Positions 56,126-64,000 of a stretch of 64,000 nt of DNA are shown here, in pieces. Under the pieces are notes generated by a model. That model saw only the letters and a list, made by a program, of their open reading frames with translations, had not been told where the DNA came from and did not search any database. Made by a program: the position numbers and the translations under genes. The stretch's first letter is position 1, and each line of letters starts with the position of its first letter. The DNA is taken from NCBI RefSeq assembly GCF_949628215.1, contig NC_134310.1, forward strand, positions 13,839,401 through 13,903,400. The letters are read 5' to 3'. Source of the DNA: Phalacrocorax aristotelis. Its lineage: Eukaryota > Chordata > Aves > Suliformes > Phalacrocoracidae.

Positions 56126-56369
56126 TGTGGTTTTACCTGCCTGACCATGGAGAGGACATGAAGAACAGGGATGGAAAACCTACCTCAACCCTAGAGCCAT
56201 GGGTATGTGAGCTGCAAGGGAGAACAATCACTATGGGGGTTTCTCCAGGAGAGATGCTGCTACAGTTTCCAGTAGGGAAGTCCCCAGACAGAGGAGCAGA
56301 AGCTCTGATTTTCTTTATGATCATAATAGAGGGACTTATGATTCATATTTACAAGAAGTGAGTGACGAA

Positions 56370-56890
56370 TACTATGATCAGGACTAGAGGGGCCCTGCCT
56401 CCAGCCAGGTGGAGGAAAGGGACAACTGGGTTTACTGGACTGTGTGTATCCGATGGCCTGGCACATGAGACCCACAGGAGTATAAAGCCTTAGTGGACAC
56501 CGGCGCTCCAACTATATAGGGGCAGAACCCATCAGTATTGCTGGAGTGACAGGGGGATCCCAAGAGCTAACTGTATTGGAGGCCGAAGTGAGCCAAACCG
56601 GGAACGAGTGGCAAAAGCACCCCGTTGTGCCTGGCCCAGAGGCTCCGTGCATCCTTGGCATAGACTACCTCAGGAGAGGGTATTTCAAGGACCCAAAAGG
56701 GTACAAGTGGGCTTTTGGTGTAGCTGCCTTGGAGATGGAGGAAATTAAACAGCTGTCTACCTTGCCTAGCCTCTCGAAGGACCCTTCTGTGGTGGGGTTG
56801 CTGAAGGTCGAAGAACAACAGGTGCCAATCGCCACCACAACAGTGCACCGGCGGCAATATCGCACCAACAGAGACTCTCTGATTCCCATC
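56370..56890 (+). pseudogene. pro: ERVL protease region
   Basis: Parallels 34590-35041. The plus sequence gtggacaccggcgct encodes VDTGA, but about 20 bases that follow in the other copy are missing, breaking the frame. From 56546 it continues TGGSQELTVLEAEV and ILGIDYLRRGYFKDPKG in one open frame to 56908. Confidence 0.7.
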
Positions 56891-56908
56891 CATGAGCTCA
56901 TTCATTGA

Positions 56909-57625
56909 ATGCAGAGCCACGGAGTCATCAGTAAGACCCACTCACCCTTTCACAGTCCCATACGGCCAGTGCGGAAGTCTAACGGAGAGTGGAGGCTAAC
57001 AGTAGACTACCGTGGCCTGAATGAAGTCACTCCACCATTGAGTGCTGCTGTGCCAGACATGCTAGAACTTCAATACGAACTGGAGTCAAAGGCGGCCAAG
57101 TGGTATGCCACAATTGATATCGCTAATGCATTCTTCTCCATCCCTCTGGCAGCAGAGTGCAGGCCACAGTTTGCTTTCACATGGAGGGGTGTCCAGTACA
57201 CCTGGAATCGACTGCCCCAGGGGTGGAAACACAGTCCTACCATTTGCCATAGACTGATTCAGACTGCACTGGAACAGGGAGAACTTCCAGAACACCTTCA
57301 ATACATTGATGACATCATTGTGTGGGGAAACACAGCAGAAGTAGTTTTTGAGAAAGGAGAGAAAATAGTCCAAATCCTTCTCAATGCTGGTTTTGCCATA
57401 AAACAAAGTAAAGTTAAGGGAACTGCACAGGAGGTCCATTTCTTAGGAATCAAATGGCAAGATGGACGTCGTCAGATCCCAATGGATGTGATCAACAAAA
57501 TGGCAGCCATGTCTCCACCAACTAGCAAAAAGGAAACACAAGCTTTCTTGGGCGTTGTGGGTTTTTGGAGAATGCATATTCTAGATTACTGTCTGATCGT
57601 AAGCCCTCTCTATCAAGTGACCTGA
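56909..57625 (+). pseudogene. pol: ERVL reverse transcriptase
   Basis: 238 open codons: RPVRKSNGEWRLTVDYRGLN, YATIDIANAFFSI (catalytic Asp), FAFTWRGVQYTWNRLPQGWK and LQYIDDIIVWG (YIDD), then HFLGIKWQDGRRQIP and the thumb. It ends at a TGA (57623) in the sequence corresponding to YQVTRKKN in the other copy. The order and motifs are those of ERV-L. As a fragment of pol it copies retroviral RNA in the family; here it is truncated. Confidence 0.85.
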
Positions 57626-59561
57626 AAGAAGAATGATTTCAAATGGGGCCCTGAGCAATGACAAGCCTTTGAACAGATTAAATGAGAAATAGCTCATGCA
57701 TTAGCACTTGGGCCAGTCCAGGCAGGACAAGATGTAAAAAAATGTGCTCTACACTGCAGCCGAGGAGAATGGCCCTACCTGGAGCCTCTGGCAGAAAGCA
57801 CATGGGGAGACCCGAAGTCGACTCCTAGGGTTTTGGAGTCGGGGATACAGAGGGTGCGAAGCCCGCTATGCTCCAACTGAAAAAGAGCTATTGGCAGCAT
57901 ATGAAAGGGTTCAAGCTGCTTCAGAAGTGGTTGGTTCTGAGGCACAGTTGCTCCTGGCACCCCGACTGCCAGTGCTGGGCTGGATGTTCAAAGGAAACGT
58001 CCCCTCTACACACCTTGCAACTGATGCTACTACATGGAGTAAATGGGTTGCACTGATCACCCAGCGGGCTCGAGTAGGAAACCCCAGTCTCCCAGGAATC
58101 TTGGAAGTGATTATGGACTGGCCAGAAGGCAAAGACTTTGGAATATGACCAGAGGAGGAAGTGACACATGCTGAAGAAGCCCCACTCTATAACAAGCTGC
58201 CAGAAAATGAGAAGCAATATGCCCTGTTCACTGATGGGTCCTGTCGCCTTGTGGGAAAGCACCGGAGATGGAAGGCTGCTGTATGGAGTCCTATATGACA
58301 AGTCACTGAAACTGCTGAAGGAGAAGGTGAATCGAGCCAGTTTGCAGAGGTAAAGGCCATCCAGCTGGCCTTAGACATCGCTGAACGGGAAAAGTGGCCA
58401 GTGCTCTATCTCTATACTGACTCCTGGATGGTGGCAAATGCCTTGTGGGGCTGGCTGCAGCAGTGGAAGCAGAGGAACTGGCAGCGCAGAGGCAAACCCA
58501 TCTGGGCTGTCACATTGTGGCAAGATATTGCTGCCCAGGTAGAGAACCTGGTTGTAAAGGTACGTCACGTGGATGCTCACGTCCCCAGGAGTCGGGCCAC
58601 TGAAGAACATCGGAACAACCAGCAGGTGGATCAGGCTGCCAAGATTGAAGTGGCTGAGGTGGATCTGGACTGGCAACATAGGGGTGAACTATTTCTAGCT
58701 CGGTGGGCCCATGACACCTCAGGCCATCAAGGGAGAGATGCAACATACAGATGGGATCATGATCGAGGGGTGGACTTGACCCTGGACGCTATTGCACAGG
58801 CTATCCACAAATGTGAAACATGCGCTGCAATCAAGCAGGCGAAGCGGGTAAAGCCTCTGTGGTATGGGGGACGATGGCTGAAATATAAATATGGGGAGGC
58901 CTGGCAAATTGACTATATTTCATACTCCCACAAACCCGCCAAGGCAACCACCATGTGCTTACAATGGTAGAAACAATGACTGGCTCCATTGAAACATATC
59001 CTGTCCCCCATGCCACTGCCTGCAACACTATCCTGGGTCTCGAAAAACAAGTTCTGTGGTGACATGGCACCCCAGAGAGAACTGAGTCAGACAACGGGAC
59101 TCATTTCCGAAATAGCCTCATAGACACCTGGGCCAAAGAGCACGGCGTTGAGTGGGTGTATCACATCCCCTATCACGCACCAGCCTCTGGGAAAATTGAA
59201 CGGTACAATGGACTGTTAGAAACTGTGCTAAGAGCAATGTGGGGGTGGAACATTCAAGCACTGGGATACACATTTAGCAAAAGCCACATGGTTAGTCAAC
59301 ACCAGGGGATCTGCCACTCGAGCTGGCCCTGCCCAGTCAGAAATCCTATATACTGTGGAATGGGGTAGAGTCCCTGTAGTGCACAGAAAAAGTATGCTGG
59401 GCAAAACAGTCTGGGTTCTTACTGCCTCCGGCAAAGGCAAACCCATTTGTGGGATTGCTTTTGCTCGAGGACCTGGGTGCACTTGGTGGGTGATGCGGGA
59501 GGATGGAGAAATCCGATGTGTGCCTCAAGGGGATTTGATTTTGGGCGAAAACAGTCAATGA
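57626..59561 (+). pseudogene. pol: ERVL RNase H and integrase, disrupted
   Basis: RNase H connection 57744-58148, then catalytic region at about 58210-58640: ALFTDGSCRLVGKHRRWKAA (D), FAEVKAIQLALDIAE (E), YTDSWMVANALWGW (D). Integrase: HDTSGHQGR and HKCETC zinc site (58705-58830), AWQIDYISY (first D), then after a frame change ESDNGTHFRN (59085; second D) and ASGKIERYNG (59185; E). The C-terminal part at 59355-59561 reads LGKTVWVLTASGKGKPICGI and CVPQGDLILGENSQ. At least four stops or shifts (57655-57690, 58147, 58297, 58968, 59062). Confidence 0.82.
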
Positions 59562-59965
59562 ACTGAATGGCACAATGCAAACTGCTCTATAATATTGTGT
59601 GTCACCTCTGTGTTGTATCAGTGATATCAGAGTACAAGCCTCCCAACCCATGGAAGATAAACTGTGAAACAAGCCGTGCAGCAGTGATGGAATGATGATT
59701 GACTAGGTATGCAGCAACCCAACGCCACACACCATCTCTCCCACCCTGAAAGACTGATACAACAGATGGAGCCCGGAGTCATGGATTGGGTGAACTCTAT
59801 GGACATTTTAATGGACATTTTACAGGGAAGGTCCATAGACTAAGGGAATGATGTCTGTGTATTATGGTAAAGGATGGGAAGGGGAGGGGTGGTGGTTGGT
59901 AAGGTTGTATTGGATGGTATGGGACCTGGGCATGGTGTAAATGGTATGGAATAAGGGGTGGAGAA
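59562..59965 (+). other. ERVL 3' untranslated region
   Basis: Purine-rich sequence (for example gatgggaaggggaggggtgg near 59872) leading to ataaggggtggagaa just before the LTR. Related to 18330-18591 and 62372-62700. Confidence 0.7.
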
Positions 59966-60431
59966 TGTGCTGGTTTTGGCTGAGAAGGGGTTAATTCTCC
60001 TCACTGTGGGGGTCGGCTACCTTTCCAGCTTCCCCCATCTGCCTCGTGGCAGGGGGACTGGGAGGGGCAAGGCCATGTTGGAGGCGGCTGACTCTGACTG
60101 GCCAATGGGATGTTCATACCATACCATGTGACACCATGACCAGTATATTAAGGGGGGGGCAGATTGCGGCTCGGGAGTGGTGCGGCGTCGGGTTGGTGGG
60201 TGGTTGCGTTGGGTGCGGTTTGTTTCGGCTGTTAATTCCCCTTCCCCCCCACCTTGGGTTTTGTGCCTCTCGTTGTTCTCCTTTCCATTGCATTTTTGTT
60301 GTTTCTTTTAATTTAAATATTAAAACTGTTCTTAACTTACGAGCGTTACCCTTCTGATTCTCTCCCCCATCTGCCGGTGGGGGAGCGAGCAAGCGACTGT
60401 GTGGGGCTGAGTTGCCGGCTAAACCACGACA
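59966..60431 (+). repeat. ERVL 3' LTR (tgtgctgg type)
   Basis: 466 bp, tgtgctggttttggctgag to aaaccacgaca. It is attached to pol on the left, yet its subfamily differs from the 5' LTR at 53018. Its right flank agtga lies in ERV1 leader. Confidence 0.88.
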
Positions 60432-60964
60432 AGTGAGTTTCTTGCTCAGAGAAGTTCCCATCTTCCCAAGAGACTACTGACTGTGATTGTGCACTGTCAC
60501 AGGCACTAGTCAGAGGGACCCCAACCCCTGTTGAAGCTCCCTCTGGGATTCCAGACCCTTGTCAGAAATCCCAACCTCATTGCAACCACGGGGACTCGAG
60601 CCCCTAAACTCTGCAGCGGCTCGAACCCCTTAACCTTTCCCGGGACCCTAGCCCAACCGTGCGAGGCTTTCGCTGCGTCTTATAGCAGGCGTTACCTTGG
60701 GCACCCCAACCCCGTTGAGTTACTTCTCAGCCCAACTCTGTGTAGCTTTCGCCGCGTCTTATAAGCAGGCTGGTGGGACTCAAACCCATGTTACATTACC
60801 CTCTTAAAAGAATGCCTTATTACCTTTCCAGGGGACTTGCTTGGAATTCTTTGGTCCGTGGTCAGGGGTTCTCTCCGAGAATCCCTCGGTGCCGGCTGGA
60901 GGTTGTGTGATTCCACGGATCCGTTGAGATTCACAAGCGGAGTCCCATCTGGGTCGCCAAAAAC
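60432..60964 (-). mobile_element. ERV1 leader with first gag codons
   Basis: Minus strand reads from the LTR through a tRNA-Arg-type primer site (60943-60959, gggtcgcca end with changes) and leader to a gag ATG at 60461 (MGTSLSKK), about ten codons before the ERVL LTR cuts it. It has two GCGAAAGC motifs (60666-60673 and 60745-60752) and repeated ctta.agcaggc and gactcgaaccc-like blocks, parallel to 8950-9474. Confidence 0.8.
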
Positions 60965-61853
60965 TGTCACCGAAATTGGGAATAAACCTTGTAATACCTA
61001 TGTAGCATTAAAAGGCAGGCATTCTTTATTTACAGCGCCGGATGCATGGGGGATCGCTCCTCCTAACGCACATACCGTCAGATCTCTTTGTGCCAGTTAA
61101 GTACATGCTTCATATGCATATTCATTAGCTTTCTGATAAAAGATATACATATTCAGACGTTATTTGTGCATGCCTATTGGTGTCTCCGGGTGGTCGTTGG
61201 GGGGTCTCTGGATGAAGGACATACTCTTCCTCCCTGTGTCCGCTAGTTAACCCTTGTTTTTGCGCAAACTCAGTTCTGAGATTACGTACGTACTGCCTTT
61301 GAGGGGTGGTCTGTTCTTGGTTTAGTGTTTGCTCTGCTGTTCCTTATCTTTATGGCTCTGCTTTTTATGGCATCTGCTTTTCTTAAGGCCAAATGTCATC
61401 ATGACTTTGTTTAGATACTTCTAATCTTGAAGCCTCTCTGACTCCCCTAAAGCAACAAGGTTTAGTCATCTTGTAGGCTGTTCTTGTTTCGGCTACCTCA
61501 TTATCTTGGCTAAGTTTTGGCTCTGGGTCCCAGCATTAGTTGAGCTACACTAGATTGTATTAGTAACTCCCAACCATTTATACCCTGAATCATTGCTACC
61601 TAAAAGTGAGGCTTTAATTTAATCCTTAAAGCAGAGGTTTGGGCCCTAAACACTAAGAGTGAGGGTTTGGGGCCTAAAAATTAAGCTTTGAGTCTGAAAG
61701 GAGAGGGGTTCTGACAGAAACACATTATCTGTTGCATTAATGATTAATGACTAAAATACAGATTAAAGAATACATTGATTGTCCCCAGACTTAATGTTCA
61801 GTTGGATGGTATAGCAGCATCAATGTTTGGTTAACTTCATCACCCTGGTTACA
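60965..61853 (-). repeat. ERV1 LTR, long subfamily
   Basis: 889 bp, tgtcaccgaaattggg to caccctggttaca. Its outer ends match the 608-bp LTRs; the extra middle matches 2971-3750. Right flank ctat continues as ERVL integrase, compatible with a 4-bp target duplication whose partner is lost. Confidence 0.85.
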
Positions 61854-62371
61854 CTATCATGCACCAGCCTCTAGGAAAAATTGAATGGTACAGTGGACTG
61901 TTAGAAACTATGCCAAGAGCAATGGGGGGTGGAACATTCAAGCACTGGGATACACATTTAGCAAAAGCCACCTGGTTAGTCAACACGAGGGGATCTGCCA
62001 CTCGAGCTGGCCCTGCCCAGTCAGAAATCCTACATACTGTGGAAGGGGATAGAGTCCCTGTAGTGCATGTAAAAATTATGCTGGGCAAAACAGTCTGGGT
62101 TCTTCCTGCCTCAGGCAAAGGCAAACCCATTCGTGGGATTGCTTTTGCTCGAGGACCTGAGTGCACTTGGTGGGTGATGTGGGAGGATGGAGGAGTCCGG
62201 TGTGTACCTCAAGGGGATTTGATTTTGGGTGAAAACAGCCAACGAACTGAATGGTATGCTGTTAATTGCTATGTAACGTTGTATGTCATCACTACTATGG
62301 TTGCTATATGCCATATCAATGGTATCATGGTGGGAATCTTCCAAATTAATTTAAAAATGAACTTTGATTGA
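61854..62371 (+). pseudogene. pol: ERVL integrase C terminus, second copy
   Basis: 170 open codons from 61859: starts within the catalytic Glu region (LGKIEWYSGLLET), then WLVNTRGSATRAGPAQSEIL, LGKTVWVLPASGKGKPIRGI and CVPQGDLILGENSQRTEW. It duplicates 59170-59561. The missing upstream part and the abutting ERV1 LTR show that ERV1 inserted in this integrase gene. Confidence 0.85.
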
Positions 62372-62700
62372 ACCAGGCAAAGTTCAGCGGTGATGGAACA
62401 AGGACTAACAGTGCAGCAGTGATGGAATGAGGACTGACTTTGGCATGCAACGATCCAGCACCACACACGGCATCTCTCTGAAAGAATCGTACAATAGATG
62501 GAACCCAAAGTCATGGACTAAATTAACTCAATGGACATTTCATGGACATTTTACAGGGGTGGTCCATAGACTCGGGGAATGATAAGTGAAATCTGTATAT
62601 TCTGTTAAAGGATGAGAAGGTGGGTAGGGATTATTGAAATTGTATTGGATAATATGGGACCTGAGCATGATGTAAATGATATGGAATAAAGGGTGGATAC
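62372..62700 (+). other. outer ERVL 3' untranslated region
   Basis: Ends ggaataaagggtggatac just before the LTR. Like 59562-59965 with short internal duplications (cagcagtgatggaatgag / cagcggtgatggaacaag). Confidence 0.7.
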
Positions 62701-63291
62701 TGTCATGGTTTTAGCTGAGATAGAGTTATTTTCTTCACTGCAGCTGGCATAGTGCTGTGCTTTGGACTTAGTATGAAAACAATTTTGATAACACACCGAT
62801 GTTTTTGTTGTTGCTGGGTAGCGCTTGTACTAGTCAAGGACTTTTCTAGCTTCCCATGCTCTGCCAGGTGCACAAGAAGCTGGGAGGGGAGCGGGGCACA
62901 GCTAAGAGAGCGGATTCAAACTGGCCAAAGGGATATTCCATGTCATGCCCAGTATGTTAACTGGGAGGAGCTGGCCGGGGGAGGGAAGCGGCAATTGCAG
63001 CTCAGGGATGGGCAGCATCGGTCGGCGGGTGGTGAGCGATTGTAACGTTTGTGTTTCTGGTTTTTTCCCTTTTTCCCTTTTCCTTTTTATTATATTATCA
63101 TTATTGTAATTGTTATCATAATCATTATTACAATATTTTATTGTAATAATTAAACTGTTCTTATCTCAACCTACAAGTTTTTTTTTTTTGTGCTTTTGCT
63201 CTTCTGATTCTCTCCCCCGTCCCACAGGGGTGGGGGGAGTGAGCGAGTGGCTGCGTGGTGTTTAGTTGCCAACTGAGGCTGAACAACAACA
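62701..63291 (+). repeat. outer ERVL 3' LTR
   Basis: 591 bp, tgtcatggttttagctgag to gaacaacaaca, partner of 53018-54125. Right flank gggt. Confidence 0.9.
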
Positions 63292-64000
63292 GGGTCTGCA
63301 CTGGTCTTGGTTTCTTGGTTCCAGACACCCCTCAAAAAGTTCATACTTGCTGTTTTTGAAATTATTTGTGTCTTACACAAAGTTTATGGCACGCATGTTG
63401 TGAATAGGCTAGCTCTTCAAAATGCATATGCGTATTTCTTACTAGTTCCTACATATCTGATGGGTCAGGCTTCTGTTATGGATGCTTGCAGAGTTTGCAC
63501 TGGCTAAGTCAACAATTCTGAAATCTTATTTCTTCTAAATGGAATGTGTGTTTGATCGTTATTTTCACTTAATAAAATAGCATGACCTTACATTAACCTT
63601 AGAGTTGAGCTGTCTAACTTTTTAATGCTCCTCTGGAATCCTTGGAAAGAGTGGCAGCTGGTTGGCATGAGGGGAGCAGAGTGAGTTGGCAGCTCTCTAG
63701 TGGGAGCCAGGGAAATGCAATGTATGTGCAGCTGGGAAAGCAGAAGCACAAGTCAACTGGAAGCCACAGTAAGGGGAGAATAAAAACAAAACCAGGTGGA
63801 AATGCTCTGAGAGACTTGGTAGAACTTGACAACAGAGGTAGTAGAGAGCGATGCTCCCTGAAGGAGAGTTGGGAGAGTAGCTATGTTGGTGGGAGGAGAG
63901 GAGGACCAAGTCCTGGGAGGAGCATGTAGTGATCAATCCTGATTATTCTCCCAGCCTTTGCTAGCTTATGATTAAGGGGATTCTTGAGTCAGAGGTGGCA
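63292..64000. other. unassigned sequence
   Basis: Right flank of the composite ERVL. No gene or repeat recognised. Confidence 0.45.

Larger units (their letters stand above)
53018..63291 (+). mobile_element. composite nested ERVL/ERV1/ERVL locus
   Basis: The outermost LTRs (53018-54125 and 62701-63291) belong to the same tgtcatgg subfamily and are flanked on both sides by gggt (53014-53017 and 63292-63295), so they are the ends of one ERVL insertion. Between them lie gag-pol ending in an LTR of a different subfamily (59966-60431), an ERV1 leader plus LTR on the opposite strand (60432-61853), and a second copy of the ERVL integrase end (61854-62371). See finding on recombination. Confidence 0.8.

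Noticed and set aside
60432..60964. solo ERV1 LTR only
   Set aside because: Leader and the first gag codons are attached to the LTR, so it was a provirus before truncation.

Overview
This is vertebrate nuclear DNA, most likely from a bird. It has 3'-anchored CR1 LINE fragments, several avian-type ERV-L LTR families (tgtcctggtttcagctgg, tgtgctggttttggctgag and tgtcatggttttagctg types), an alpha/beta-retrovirus-like ERVK with an avian-type Env, and a gammaretrovirus-like ERV1. I recognise no host protein-coding gene and no RNA gene. The density of young, nested proviruses would fit a W chromosome or another low-recombination block, but that is inference; no W-linked gene is visible.

Layout. 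1-3750: ERV1 LTR, a piece of ERVL LTR, then ERV1 leader plus LTR (minus strand). 4354-10082: a complete-ended ERV1 provirus on the minus strand (4-bp duplication GTAT, tRNA-Arg-type primer site, gag-pro-pol remnants, no env). 10087-15055: unmatched sequence with solo LTRs. 15056-19501: an ERVL gag fragment split by a short non-coding ERVL-type element that is itself split by a solo LTR, with minisatellite repeats inside. 21010-34502: mostly CR1 (ORF1 end, endonuclease, reverse transcriptase, 3' ends), with two solo LTRs, a small inverted block and a GC-rich stretch at 31150-32050.

34503-50631 is the core. A truncated ERVL is joined to an old ERVK (36975-50631, minus), and a very young ERVK (38484-45488, minus; 6-bp duplication ACGTCC) has inserted into the older one's integrase. 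The young copy keeps long open gag, pol and env frames and its LTRs differ at one position by eye, yet it has lost protease and nearly all of dUTPase. 53018-63291 is a composite: an outer ERVL (GGGT flanks both ends) carrying an ERV1 remnant and a second ERVL's 3' half, best explained by recombination between nested ERVL copies.

How the parts work together: they do not form a host pathway. Each provirus follows the retroviral plan LTR, primer-binding site, gag, pro, pol (with or without env), polypurine tract, LTR. The interest lies in nesting order, target-site duplications, three different tRNA primers in three families, and the defects that make each copy dependent on helpers or dead.
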